Assembly: GCF_001428245.1 (NCBI RefSeq)
Contig: NZ_LMRV01000066.1
Span: 211,509-270,675 of the forward strand
Reading direction: 5' to 3'
Source of the DNA: Paenibacillus sp. Soil522
Lineage (GTDB): Bacteria > Bacillota > Bacilli > Paenibacillales > Paenibacillaceae
Length of the DNA stretch: 59,167 bases
The notes beneath the pieces are model-generated. The model searched no databases. It saw nothing but the letters and a program-made list of their open reading frames with translations, and had not been told where the DNA came from. Below are positions 45,352 to 52,891 of this stretch, piece after piece (positions within the stretch are counted from its first letter, which is position 1; every line of letters starts with the position of its first letter). The position numbers were made by a program, and so were the translations under genes.

Positions 45352-46890
45352 ATGACCAATACGAATAACGAGCAGCAGATTTACCGTTTTAGCGAGGCGC
45401 CCATTTGGGAGCTGCAGCGTGCTTATTTTGAAGAGCAGGGCATCAAGGCTTGGCAGAGCGGGGAAGTGCCGCAATATATTACGAATAATCCTGTTATTGC
45501 TGGCGCCTATGCGGAAATGATATTTGGGTTTCTTCAGGATAGAGCGGGGTTAGGCTTTAGCACGGAACCGGTTACGATTCTTGAGCTTGGAGCGGGCTCG
45601 GGCCGATTAGCGCATCATGTGCTTAAGGAGCTCGGCGAGCTGAACGATTATGCAGGTACTGCGCTTCCGCCATTTCGTTATGTAATGAGTGATTTGCCTG
45701 TCAAAAATATAACCTATTGGCAGCAGCATCCGAGCTTGCAGCCCTTCGTCCTGCAGGGGGTATTGGATTTTGCCCGGTTTGATGCGGCGGAGGATACGGA
45801 ACTGCAATTGACGCAGTCGGGCGTCACGATACGGACGGCCGACCTGAAGCAGCCGCTGCTCGTTATCGCGAATTATTTCTTTGACAGCATCCCGCAGGAA
45901 TTGCTTTATGTGGATGAAGGCAAAATTTACGAGAGCAGAGTATCCCTGCGGTTTCCGGATGAGGCTGATGCGCCTACCGCATCGGAAATGCTGGAGAAGG
46001 CCGTCCCTGAATATCATTATCGCAGAGCCGCCGAATACGAGCAGGAGTCGTATCCATACCATGACGTTATTGAGCTGTATAAGAACAAGCTTGAGGATTC
46101 GCATATTCTCTTTCCGGCGATTGGGCTGGACTGCTTAGAGAGGCTCGGCCGGCTATCGCAGGAGGGTTTTGTTCTGCTCACGGCGGATAAAGGCGACCAC
46201 CGGATAGAAAATTGGGAATTCGCAGAGCCGCCTAAGCTGATTCATCACGGGAGCTTTTCCTTAACGGCGAACTACCATGCGATACAGCATGTTTTTGGAC
46301 AATTGGGTGCATTGGCCTGCTTCACCGGGCATCACTATAAAAACTTGAATGTGGGCTGCATGCTTATGCTGCAAAGCCCGGCAGGCTACGTCAATACGCG
46401 CTTAGCTTACCGCCGGTTTGTCGATCGTTTTGGACCGGATGATTTTTTTAGCATGAAGCTATGGTTTGACGAGCATTTGGAGCAAATGGCGCTATCCCAA
46501 ATCCTTGCCTTTTGGCGGTTGAGCCGCTATGATGCGCAATTATTCATTCAAGGCTTCAAGCGCATTCTGCTGCTGCTTGAAGAAGGCGGCGAGGAGGAAA
46601 TGGATGATCTCCGCCAAGGCATACATGCGATGTGGACAGGCTATTACAAGGTGGACGAGAAGCATGACCTGGCAAGCGACTGCGGCGAGCTGCTCTTTCA
46701 GCTGGACCTGTACGAGGATGCGCGGGTCTTCTATGAACGGTCGCTTACGGCGTACGAGGCGACTGCCGATCTGCTTTATCAGCTGGCGATCTGCTGCTAT
46801 GAGACCGGTAGTGAAGCGGCTGCGTCGGATTATGCGAATCGCGTGTTGGCGCTTGAGCCTGAGCATAAGGGAGCGCTGGCGCTTTTATAG
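45352..46890 (+). CDS. MidA/NDUFAF7-like SAM-dependent methyltransferase with TPR-like tail
   Basis: A 512-residue cytosolic protein. SAM motif I is ILELGAGSGRLAHHVL (about residues 71-86), and YVMSDL probably holds the acidic residue for SAM ribose. IANYFFDSIPQELLY resembles the DxxP block of the Methyltransf_28 (MidA) family. The last 80 residues (LLFQLDLYEDARVFYERSL, then LLYQLAICCYETGSEAAASDYANRVLAL) form two TPR-like repeats. Bacterial members of this type probably methylate a protein; the target is unknown. It stands alone between the ABC-F gene and a LacI gene. Confidence 0.75.
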   Translation: MTNTNNEQQIYRFSEAPIWELQRAYFEEQGIKAWQSGEVPQYITNNPVIAGAYAEMIFGFLQDRAGLGFSTEPVTILELGAGSGRLAHHVLKELGELNDYAGTALPPFRYVMSDLPVKNITYWQQHPSLQPFVLQGVLDFARFDAAEDTELQLTQSGVTIRTADLKQPLLVIANYFFDSIPQELLYVDEGKIYESRVSLRFPDEADAPTASEMLEKAVPEYHYRRAAEYEQESYPYHDVIELYKNKLEDSHILFPAIGLDCLERLGRLSQEGFVLLTADKGDHRIENWEFAEPPKLIHHGSFSLTANYHAIQHVFGQLGALACFTGHHYKNLNVGCMLMLQSPAGYVNTRLAYRRFVDRFGPDDFFSMKLWFDEHLEQMALSQILAFWRLSRYDAQLFIQGFKRILLLLEEGGEEEMDDLRQGIHAMWTGYYKVDEKHDLASDCGELLFQLDLYEDARVFYERSLTAYEATADLLYQLAICCYETGSEAAASDYANRVLALEPEHKGALALL

Positions 46891-46964
46891 CGTGAGCGCG
46901 GGTTTCGATCCGGGGCTTGTCTCAGAGCGGATGCTGCAAGTTGAAACTTATGTTGCAAAAAGGA

Positions 46965-46994
46965 TTGACAATGATTTTGTGATTTGTGTATTAT
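46965..46994 (+). promoter_or_regulatory. Strong promoter of the third lacI gene
   Basis: TTGACA (46965-46970), 18 bases, TATTAT (46989-46994). The operator that follows starts four bases after the -10 box and would cover the transcription start, which fits autorepression. Confidence 0.7.
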
Positions 46995-46997
46995 GAG

Positions 46998-47015
46998 TTC
47001 ATAAACACGCGTTTA
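46998..47015 (+). promoter_or_regulatory. Operator copy 1 before the lacI gene
   Basis: TTCATAAACACGCGTTTA contains the palindrome ACGCGT with AAAC/GTTT flanks, typical for LacI-family regulators. An inverted copy with 17 of 18 identical bases lies at 48094-48111, just after the gene. Confidence 0.75.
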
Positions 47016-47035
47016 CGGAAGAGGCGGAACATCTA

Positions 47036-48076
47036 TTGAAAAAGGCGGATATAAACAGTGTAGAGATTGCCCGTCTGGCCGGCGTGTCCAGAAGCACGGT
47101 TAGCAGAGTCATCAACAATTACGCCAACGTTCCGGCGGAGACGCGCGAGAAAGTGATGAAAGTCATCCAGCAGTATAATTATTTTCCCAATGTTTCTGCA
47201 CAGGTGCTGGCAGGGAAACGGGCGCGCACGATCGGGCTGTTCCTCATTGCACCGGGACATGTGTCCAGCGACATTTTGACGAACATGCTTATCGTAAGTG
47301 TAATCGAAGATGCCTCCGCATACGGATACTACGTGCTGACGCATATCATTCGTGACGCAAACGATCCGGAGACGGTCAAGAACGTAAAGGAGATTTTTTT
47401 CCAGCGGCGGATTGACGGGGGCATATTCATTGGCGCTGCCAATCATGAGCCGCTCATCGAGGAGCTTGTTACCGAGGGCTTTATTGTTGGCGTCGTGGAC
47501 CAGGAGCAGCCGGACACTCCGCAATCCAACCGGATTGTGGCCAATTTCAACAATGATTCCGGGATGAAGCAGGCTGTTGCTTATTTGGCGGGACTTGGCC
47601 ATACGAAGATTGGCGTTATTAACGGGGATATGAAACGGCTATCCGGCCCGACGAAATATGAGGGCTACCTGAAAGCTATGCAATTATGCGGCTTACATGT
47701 TAATCCGGATTGGGTGCTGGCAGGCAGCTTTCATGAAGAAAGCGGGTATGAGGCGATCTATTCTTTTCTTCGTACGCAAGGGGAACGGCCTAAGGCAATT
47801 ATTGCGGCCAACGATAGTGTAGCTTTCGGCGCGATCCGGGCTTTGAAGGAGCATGGGCTGCAGGTGCCGAAAGATATGTCGATCATCGGCTTCGATGATC
47901 ATGCGCTCAGCGAGAAGCATCATCCCGCTCTGACGACCATCCGGATCGATTTCAGCGGCATGTTGGGGCAGTTGACTTCTATTCTAATCGCCAAAATCGA
48001 ACGGCCAACGGAGGATGTAAAACAAATCACGCTTGATTGCAGTCTTGTGATCAGGGATTCATGCCGAAGGGTGTGA
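47036..48076 (+). CDS. LacI-family regulator flanked by its own putative operators
   Basis: A 346-residue LacI/GalR regulator. The HTH is at residues 7-27 (SVEIARLAGVSRSTVSRVIN), the hinge is FPNVSAQVLAGKRA, and the ligand domain ends SIIGFDDHALSEKHHPALTTIR. The start is TTG, 8 bases after GAGGCGG; the HTH begins directly after. Neighbours do not reveal the regulon: the gene stands alone. A strong promoter with an overlapping operator precedes it and an inverted operator copy follows it, so autoregulation, perhaps through a DNA loop around its own gene, is likely. Confidence 0.9.
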   Translation: MKKADINSVEIARLAGVSRSTVSRVINNYANVPAETREKVMKVIQQYNYFPNVSAQVLAGKRARTIGLFLIAPGHVSSDILTNMLIVSVIEDASAYGYYVLTHIIRDANDPETVKNVKEIFFQRRIDGGIFIGAANHEPLIEELVTEGFIVGVVDQEQPDTPQSNRIVANFNNDSGMKQAVAYLAGLGHTKIGVINGDMKRLSGPTKYEGYLKAMQLCGLHVNPDWVLAGSFHEESGYEAIYSFLRTQGERPKAIIAANDSVAFGAIRALKEHGLQVPKDMSIIGFDDHALSEKHHPALTTIRIDFSGMLGQLTSILIAKIERPTEDVKQITLDCSLVIRDSCRRV

Positions 48077-48093
48077 ATTTTTTTAAGCCGATA

Positions 48094-48111
48094 TAAACGC
48101 GTGTTCATGAA
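48094..48111 (-). promoter_or_regulatory. Operator copy 2 after the lacI gene, inverted
   Basis: TAAACGCGTGTTCATGAA is the reverse complement of the upstream operator except for one base. No promoter or gene clearly belongs to it: the next gene is convergent and ends at 48285. Confidence 0.7.
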
Positions 48112-48284
48112 AAGTGTGCTGAAATAGAGACCCATTGCTTCTTTTTATGCGTGACATTGAAAACTCCCCAATTGTCTATTTTTAGTCAGAAATTAATCCC
48201 ATTAAGTTTACATCTCAAATACTTTACCTCAGTTAAACTCTGATCCCCCAGCTTGTTCAATCGGGATACAGACGCTTATTGCGT
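48112..48284. other. Intergenic region between lacI and the small membrane protein
   Basis: About 170 AT-rich bases between convergent genes, with no gene, hairpin or promoter that I can support. Confidence 0.4.
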
Positions 48285-48602
48285 TTAATCCTCCTCAAGT
48301 TCACGCGCATCCTTAAACATTAAGATTACCGCTGTTATGAATAAGACTGCGGTCATTACGCAGCATTCCGCGTAAGTCATGCCAAGACCGAACCACAGTT
48401 CGAGGACTGCGTAGAGTCCCGCCGCTGAGCCCGCGAATATGCCGATGCATGCGAATAGTAACGCGATGATTACGAACATGTGGCCACCAGCGTTTGGTTT
48501 GTACAATGTTTTTTTTTCCGGATTTAGAAATAACGAGATCAGCTTCATAATCGCCATAAGCGCGCGTGACTTGTATAGTTTTTTTCTTTTATTTGGTGAC
48601 AA
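48285..48602 (-). CDS. Small membrane protein of unknown function
   Basis: Two clear membrane segments are visible (FVIIALLFACIGIFAGSAAGL and CCVMTAVLFITAVILMF) after a basic N-terminal part; the C-terminus is acidic (DARELEED). I chose the TTG at 48602, which has GGGGAG six bases upstream. The frame remains open back to a TTG at 48722 (145 residues), but no ribosome binding site is seen there. No recognised family. It marks the start of the accessory right arm. Confidence 0.55.
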   Translation of the reverse strand: MSPNKRKKLYKSRALMAIMKLISLFLNPEKKTLYKPNAGGHMFVIIALLFACIGIFAGSAAGLYAVLELWFGLGMTYAECCVMTAVLFITAVILMFKDARELEED

Positions 48603-48777
48603 ATTTATCTCCCCTAATATCTTGTTATATTCTTTGTCGGAACTTGGACTGGTTAAGTTAAGACCTGAAGAGATTCCATTAATGAAATTTGCATTCCCAG
48701 TTCGTTTAGTCGGGTAGGCCAAGCGAACGAATCCGGATGTCCCTAAAATTCAAATAAGGACGTGATAACAATTTCAG

Positions 48778-48903
48778 ATGATTATTGAAGGTTTGGAGAA
48801 TGAAGTAGCAATGGCGTGGAAATTCAACAGGGAACTTGAAGCAGCTGCAAAAAGAGACCATCTAAAAAGATTCGTCTACGTTGGGAAAAATAACGGAGCC
48901 TAG
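48778..48903 (+). CDS. Possible 41-residue small protein
   Basis: A short open frame reads MIIEGLENEVAMAWKFNREL and ends FVYVGKNNGA. The composition (amphipathic helix with Glu/Ala/Lys) looks like protein. The ribosome binding site is poor (TAAGGA, 17 bases upstream), so it may be the remnant of a longer gene. The stop codon abuts intergenic element A, as with other genes in this arm. Confidence 0.4.
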   Translation: MIIEGLENEVAMAWKFNRELEAAAKRDHLKRFVYVGKNNGA

Positions 48904-48905
48904 TT

Positions 48906-48940
48906 GAGCTAACTGGCAGTTAAGCGGGATACGATCCAGG
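48906..48940 (+). repeat. Intergenic element, copy A (degenerate)
   Basis: GAGCTAACTGGCAGTTAAG is followed directly by TAAGCGGGATACGATCC. Both halves resemble the element motif CTAACGGGTACGATAGTT found through 48.9-58.8 kb. It follows a small open frame immediately. Downstream, GCTATCC and GGATAGC (48971-48990) form a hairpin. Confidence 0.4.
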
Positions 48941-49040
48941 TGAACGCACGTGGTATACGCAGCTGGATGCGCTATCCTAAAAGTGGATAGCTCCTGCCAT
49001 ATGAAGAAGGAGACTGCAAGAAAGCATCGAAAGGTAAAAT

Positions 49041-49065
49041 AAAAAGCACCACTTGGGTGCTTTTT
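49041..49065. terminator. Bidirectional terminator
   Basis: AAAAAGCACC and GGTGCTTTTT form a near-perfect stem with a short loop. It lies between element A and the Mrr-like fragment. Confidence 0.75.
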
Positions 49066-49132
49066 GCTGAGGTGATATTTCGGCACTTGGGAAATGCACT
49101 GCATCCGTAGAATTCACCTTTAGGCCCTTTCC

Positions 49133-49350
49133 TTAGAACCAATTACTACCACAGCGCGAGCATTTACGTTCTACCTGATGCAGCTGCAACAATCTTCTTA
49201 CTATCTTCTTTATGACCAGGTCAGCGCCATAGTCCCCAACTGCTCTGGTTACTTCGACTGAATACACATGTACCCTGAGAAGGTGACCGAGATAATGTTC
49301 AAACTGCCTGCCGTCCTTTCGTCGATATCCTTTAGGCCTGATCTCTTTAA
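49133..49350 (-). pseudogene. Mrr-like restriction endonuclease fragment
   Basis: On the minus strand the frame reads DGRQFEHYLGHLLRVHVYS, then VEVTRAVGDYGADLVIKK. This matches the start of the Mrr-cat nuclease fold, with the catalytic Asp in GDYGAD. The expected next strand with the Q-x-K motif is lost: after VIKK the frame shifts (DSKKIV continues in another frame) and soon stops. The upstream part of the same frame (to 49447) is not recognisable. I read this as a truncated, frameshifted remnant of a small type IV-like or accessory nuclease. Confidence 0.5.
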
Positions 49351-49427
49351 ACGCGCCTGTTTGCCTCCCTGACGCGTAAATAAGACACCTATTATGTTGT
49401 CTCCTGATATTCGGCTGCCGTATTTTT

Positions 49428-49745
49428 CTATGGAGTGAAAGACTCATTTCTCACCCAAGCTCCACCTTCATCCGTACTCCGGTAAAACATCGTAGCGCAG
49501 CGGAGTGCTCCTCGTGCCGCTTCTTCAACAGATGAAAATCTATTTTCCGATGGATCGTGAGGATCGGTTTTGTCCGCGTGTTTATAGTAATGGCTTAGCT
49601 CATAAAAATAATGGCCGTTCTGATTTCTGAGGATATCAATTTCAATTTCTTTACCATCGATTATAACCTTTAGTGTTTGGACAATCTCGTGAACGGCTTG
49701 GATATCGGCGTGAAGATTTCCGAGTTCAGACAAATTCAACATCAT
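49428..49745 (-). CDS. Hypothetical protein, second gene of an overlapping pair
   Basis: A 105-residue cytosolic protein of no family I know (LSELGNLHADIQAVHEIVQT near the start; HYFYELSHYYKHADKTDP in the middle; ends WVRNESFTP). ATG 49745 is supported by GGGAGG six bases upstream. It overlaps the 3' end of the preceding gene by 20 bases, so the two are co-translated. Small overlapping acidic pairs of this size are often immunity-type proteins, but nothing here proves that. Confidence 0.6.
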   Translation of the reverse strand: MMLNLSELGNLHADIQAVHEIVQTLKVIIDGKEIEIDILRNQNGHYFYELSHYYKHADKTDPHDPSENRFSSVEEAARGALRCATMFYRSTDEGGAWVRNESFTP

Positions 49746-50010
49746 GAGTGTCCTCCCAATAGCTTCCTTCACCAAAGTAATCTTTACATACGCTGTTGAG
49801 TGACTGCAACACATCGATAAATCCTTTTAAATCACATGTATGGAAGGTATCATTGATTTCACGATTTTCTTCCGTAATTGAATATACATGAATCTCAGCG
49901 CAGCCATCCCATCTAATATTTACATCAAAACGCTTATCTTCGGTTTCGAGTTCTAGCGCAGCAGTTCCGCCGTCTGCATCTCTTTTATGTTCGGTCTTTA
50001 TAATCCACAT
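49726..50010 (-). CDS. Hypothetical protein, first gene of an overlapping pair
   Basis: A 94-residue acidic protein starting MWIIKTEHKRDADGG, with a predicted mostly beta N-terminal half (FDVNIRWDGCAEIHVYSI) and helical C-terminal half. Upstream in-frame codons to 50109 lack a ribosome binding site; GGTGG lies about nine bases before ATG 50010. No family recognised. It and the following overlapping gene form a two-gene unit of unknown role. Confidence 0.55.
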   Translation of the reverse strand: MWIIKTEHKRDADGGTAALELETEDKRFDVNIRWDGCAEIHVYSITEENREINDTFHTCDLKGFIDVLQSLNSVCKDYFGEGSYWEDTHDVEFV

Positions 50011-50135
50011 TCTTTTACACCACCTTGGGCTTATGATACCCAAAAGTAGAACATTTATTGCTGTAGCAACAGTATTTGGAACCCATTTTGCAATTAAATA
50101 AGGAGACAATAACAGTAACCAAAGGAGGTATTAAG

Positions 50136-50264
50136 ATGAACATAATGGATGGAATGGATGCGGCGAGGTTTAAATCAGCCAATCCTAATTACAAGTCAGA
50201 GAAGAAGTTAACGAAGAAAGAAAAAAAGATGCCGATGGTTTTAAGAAATCTAAATAATAAATAA
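50136..50264 (+). CDS. 42-residue basic small protein
   Basis: An excellent ribosome binding site (AAAGGAGGT, six bases before ATG) leads a short frame MNIMDGMDAARFKSANPNYK followed by a lysine-rich helix (SEKKLTKKEKKMPMVLRNL). It is divergent from the hypothetical gene pair. Function unknown; the strong translation start argues that it is real. A strong hairpin follows. Confidence 0.6.
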   Translation: MNIMDGMDAARFKSANPNYKSEKKLTKKEKKMPMVLRNLNNK

Positions 50265-50277
50265 GCATAAGTGGAAT

Positions 50278-50315
50278 ATGGGATCAAGTTCCATATAACA
50301 AGAACTTGGTCCCAT
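50278..50315 (+). terminator. Hairpin after the small basic protein gene
   Basis: ATGGGATCAAGTTC pairs with GAACTTGGTCCCAT (14 bp, one wobble). No T-run follows, so it may act as a weak terminator or 3'-end stabiliser. Confidence 0.55.
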
Positions 50316-50355
50316 AACACAAAAATCATCATCCCTTTTCACATTCATCGTACAT

Positions 50356-50530
50356 TTATTCGGTTTCTATATCAGGTAAATCATCAAGACGTTCGACTTC
50401 GGCACCTGGGTCATATCTTCTTTTTGCTGAACCCTATACCCGATATTGCGGTACCAATCCTGAAAAGAGTCGTCCAATTGCTGTTCCCGGTTGATTAACG
50501 TCGGAAAGCAACTTCCGTCTCCTCCCTAAG
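50356..50530 (-). pseudogene. Frameshifted remnant of an unidentified gene
   Basis: The minus strand reads INREQQLDDSFQDWYRNIGY then RVQQKEDMTQ, and after a frameshift GAEVERLDDLPDIETE and a stop at 50356-50358. Both pieces have strongly protein-like composition. There is no start codon before a stop at about 50530. I do not recognise the family. Confidence 0.35.
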
Positions 50531-50556
50531 ATGTGGCTGTGCGTATCGTATTATAT

Positions 50557-50640
50557 TAAGCTGACGGGTAACGATAGTGGAGCAAGCTGCAGCTGTGCAG
50601 ATGCTCCATTTTTTCACTCAACTAACGCAGGATAATTTAA
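50557..50640 (+). repeat. Intergenic element, copy B, with terminator
   Basis: AAGCTGACGGGTAACGATAG (50559-50578) is followed by a hairpin GGAGCA...TGCTCC with GCAGCTG in the loop and a run of six T (50580-50615). A second motif AACTAACGCAGGATAATTTA (50621-50640) lies 61 bp after the first in direct orientation. It ends about 36 bases before the gene at 50677. Confidence 0.65.
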
Positions 50641-50676
50641 TGATTTCACGAATACACCTTTAGAGGTTTATAGAAT

Positions 50677-50922
50677 ATGAAAACTGTATTTTTAGTTGAA
50701 CATTCTTATGAGGTCGGGGAAGATGGAGTCTATGATGAGACAAAACTAATAGGAATCTATTCATTATTAGAAAAAGCAGAATCAGTAGTGAAAAGATACA
50801 AAACACTTCCAGGGTTTAGAGATTATTTAGATACTTTTTATATTGTTGAATATGAAGTTGACAAAGATAATTGGACAGAAGGGTTTATTAAATGGTCTGA
50901 AGCGAATGAAAAAGTGGATTAG
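50677..50922 (+). CDS. DUF7336-like small protein
   Basis: An 81-residue cytosolic protein beginning MKTVFLVEHSYEVGEDGVYD and ending in DNWTEGFIKW. The pattern (tyrosine-rich start, KLIGIYSLLEKAE, LPGFRDY, EYEVDKDNWTEGF) fits a family of small proteins I recall as DUF7336, function unknown. The gene is AT-rich compared with the iol genes, suggesting transfer. It is bracketed by intergenic elements B and C, the clearest case of a single gene between two elements. Confidence 0.65.
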   Translation: MKTVFLVEHSYEVGEDGVYDETKLIGIYSLLEKAESVVKRYKTLPGFRDYLDTFYIVEYEVDKDNWTEGFIKWSEANEKVD

Positions 50923-50937
50923 TAGCTTATTTTCTTC

Positions 50938-51028
50938 GTTAAACTAACGGGTACGATAGTTGAATATGGACACCGCGGCAGCTGGCACGATCGACTGCCA
51001 TATCCACGCTATTCCAGCTAATAGCTTG
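50938..51028 (+). repeat. Intergenic element, copy C
   Basis: GTTAAACTAACGGGTACGAT, AGTTGAATA (50938-50966) starts 15 bases after the preceding stop codon. A hairpin with GGCAG (50977-50981) and CTGCC (50995-50999), extended by TGGA/TCCA, follows. Then GCTATTCCAGCTAATAGCTT appears as an inverted, degenerate copy of the motif, so the whole is a long imperfect palindrome. It abuts the IS110 remnant. Confidence 0.65.
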
Positions 51029-51042
51029 TCAATATTTAATTA

Positions 51043-51303
51043 TTAATGGCCGATTCCTGGAGTGGTATATCCTTCAGCACGCTTTTTATCGAAGAAAGCT
51101 CTTCATTTCTTGTTTCTATTACTACGAATACCACATCGCACAGCTTGATACAGGGCTGTACGAAGCCCTCTGGAGCCATGTTTCGTGATTCTATTTTGGG
51201 TTGCAACAAACTTACCTGAAGCAAATACACTGGGATCAACACCAGCAAAGGCGACCAGCTTCTTTGCGTGATCGAACCGATCGGTTTTCCTAATTTCAGC
51301 CAA
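51043..51303 (-). pseudogene. IS110-family transposase remnant
   Basis: The minus-strand frame reads DRFDHAKKLVAFAGVDPSVF, ASGKFVATQNRITKHGSRGL, then RTALYQAVRCGIR, an in-frame TGA, and RAFFDKKRAEGYTTPGIGH. This is the C-terminal transposase_20 domain of IS110-type DEDD elements. The N-terminal RuvC-like part is missing and a stop interrupts the rest, so it is inactive. It lies between element C and the next gene. Confidence 0.85.
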
Positions 51304-51380
51304 AATTTACTTAGACGAATACTGTTTTTGAGCGAATAACAGACATAATGTTCTGAGAAGGGATGGAATGAATAAAACTC

Positions 51381-52100
51381 ATGAAAATGTTTTTTGTAGT
51401 CTTGGCTATTATTATTTTAATAGCGGCATTTTTTTACTTCCAAAAACGTACAAGTTCCAACAAAAATTCGGTTAGTATTGAGAGTCCAACTAAGACCAGT
51501 CCAAAAGCTAATCAATTTGACTCAAATCCTGATTTGCCAGTTCCATTTGGTTACAAATGTCAATGGTTTGCTGTTAAGACTGTTGATGCCCAAGCTGTAC
51601 TAAATACAATGCAATTAAAAAACGTACAAGTTTCGAATTGGAGAACTGGAATTGAAGGGGCTGACGAAGGATACTACTTTGTATCCCCACCAATTAATGG
51701 TTGGATATTGGTCATTAATTCGATAATGCCTGATTTAAGTGGAGTGGAATCACCAAGCCCACTAACTGTAATTGACGATTTGAGTTCAAAATTTAGGGAA
51801 GCTTACTACTTTGGAACTCATCGAGTAGTTGAGTACCATGCGTGGGCAAAATCTATTAATGGTGAGTTAGTTCGCGCCTACGGATATTTAGGTGAGTCCG
51901 GAGAAACCATTATTAATCAAGGTGAGGTTAGTAAGGAAGAACTGGAGAATAATCTAATATTTACGGATTTAGAAGCCGATGAACCGAATTTACCTAATGA
52001 AGAAGATGTTCTGCTTATTGCAAAGAAGTGGACTGTAGACCCTCTGATGGAAAGTGGTAATTACCAGAAAGGGACAGGGTTTATTGGTACGTTGGAGTAA
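51381..52100 (+). CDS. Membrane-anchored protein of unknown function
   Basis: A 239-residue protein with a single N-terminal membrane segment (MFFVVLAIIILIAAFFYF), a Ser/Asn-rich linker and a globular domain of about 180 residues on the other side. Segments such as EYHAWAKSINGELVRAYGYL and EEDVLLIAKKWTVDP suggest a folded domain shared with other Bacillales hypothetical proteins, but I cannot name it. The gene is AT-rich. A terminator lies 27 bases after the stop. Confidence 0.7.
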   Translation: MKMFFVVLAIIILIAAFFYFQKRTSSNKNSVSIESPTKTSPKANQFDSNPDLPVPFGYKCQWFAVKTVDAQAVLNTMQLKNVQVSNWRTGIEGADEGYYFVSPPINGWILVINSIMPDLSGVESPSPLTVIDDLSSKFREAYYFGTHRVVEYHAWAKSINGELVRAYGYLGESGETIINQGEVSKEELENNLIFTDLEADEPNLPNEEDVLLIAKKWTVDPLMESGNYQKGTGFIGTLE

Positions 52101-52126
52101 GCACATATTCGAGCGAAAGAAGTAAT

Positions 52127-52152
52127 GGGGCACTCCTTCGGGTGCCCTTTTT
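52127..52152 (+). terminator. Intrinsic terminator
   Basis: GGGCAC and GTGCCC with a short TCCTTCGG loop, followed by TTTTT. Confidence 0.85.
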
Positions 52153-52274
52153 CATATTTAAAGCTGCATGTGGTCTTGCTATCAGCACGAATTGTTCAGA
52201 TCCTAGTGCAGCACCCAATGGTATCCGTTCGTCTCTAATAAATCCGCAGATTCATGCGAACTGCCGGTGTAGGA

Positions 52275-52376
52275 GGACAAGAACATATATGCATAAGGAA
52301 CCGCGTTTTACGCGGTTTTTTTTGTTTTAAGGATATATGTTCATGTCCAAAGTCAAGGACAAGAACATATATTCAT
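52275..52376. repeat. Three copies of GGACAAGAACATATAT around a terminator
   Basis: GGACAAGAACATATAT occurs at 52275-52290 and 52357-52372 in direct orientation; an inverted copy with one change is at 52333-52348. Between the first two lies a perfect terminator, AACCGCG-TTTTA-CGCGGTT with eight T (52299-52322). The surrounding 52153-52440 holds no gene that I can support. Confidence 0.6.
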
Positions 52377-52439
52377 TGCCGGGGAGTCTGTTGTTGGACT
52401 GGTAAGAGTAGGTTAGACTGGAGACATTGCATTTGAGCA

Positions 52440-52522
52440 TTAAGTTCCCATGGAAGAACGCAATTACTTCCATAATCTGTGGTATCGCGTGAGCGGCATG
52501 GATGGCTAACGGGTAGATAGTT
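52440..52522 (+). repeat. 83-bp direct repeat, copy 1, encoding a 19-residue peptide
   Basis: The segment matches 54594-54676 with about seven differences. It contains the short frame MEERNYFHNLWYRVSGMDG (52450-52509), whose TAA stop lies inside element motif D1 (GGCTAACGGG). No ribosome binding site precedes the ATG, so translation is doubtful. Confidence 0.7.
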
Positions 52523-52530
52523 CAATAAAG
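52504..52530 (+). repeat. Intergenic element, copy D1
   Basis: GGCTAACGGGTAGATAGTTC, AATAAAG follows the end of the short MEER frame. GGAGGCAGCC lies just downstream, like the GGCAG arm in other copies, but no full hairpin is preserved. Confidence 0.6.
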
Positions 52531-52880
52531 ACACGGAGGCAGCCGACGACAATGAGACGCCACCGAAAAAGTAGGACGCCCTATAAAAGTTGATGCAAAT
52601 AGACCGTTTTTTGCCTGTGAAATGGCTTTAAACGGTCTTTTGTATGTTTTCTTTTTTCTTCAGAGTAAAAATCAGCGGTGCTCAAAAAAATCTAGGACTT
52701 TTTTAGTGGCCTGCTCCAAAAGCGACCTTTTTGTTTTGAGTAGAGAGGAAAAGGCAACAGGGCGGACTACAACCGTCCTTTTTTTCATTCCACGACTACA
52801 GTAACATTTTTCCAAAAAAACTTTTCGACAAAAACTTTCACAATTCTGTTATAATTCGGTAAGCTGTTTAATTTCCCGAG
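52531..52880. other. Gene-free region upstream of the kinase gene
   Basis: This stretch holds a terminator-like hairpin AGACCGTTT...AAACGGTCTTTT (52601-52641), a second T-rich hairpin GGAC...GTCC with seven T (about 52764-52786), and a TATAAT at 52850-52855 with a poor -35 (TCGACA, 19 bases upstream), the likely kinase promoter. Fragments such as CTAGGACTTTTTTAGTGGC look like worn insertion-sequence DNA, but I cannot name the element. Confidence 0.4.
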
Positions 52881-52891
52881 GAGCAACGTTG

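Noticed and set aside
48762..48776. GTGATAACAATTTCA, like part of the E. coli lac operator
   Set aside because: Only one half plus flank matches, no promoter or target gene fits, and LacI-family proteins here have other operators. Taken as chance.
50938..51028. Reading element C as a true integron attC site
   Set aside because: The GTTRRRY-like bases are present but there is no integron integrase in the window, and copies differ in the order of motif and hairpin. Only the analogy is kept.
52275..52376. GAACATATATTC-type sequences as LexA (SOS) boxes
   Set aside because: The Gram-positive box needs GAAC-N4-GTTC; these copies have ATTC or ATGC in the second half and no SOS gene follows.
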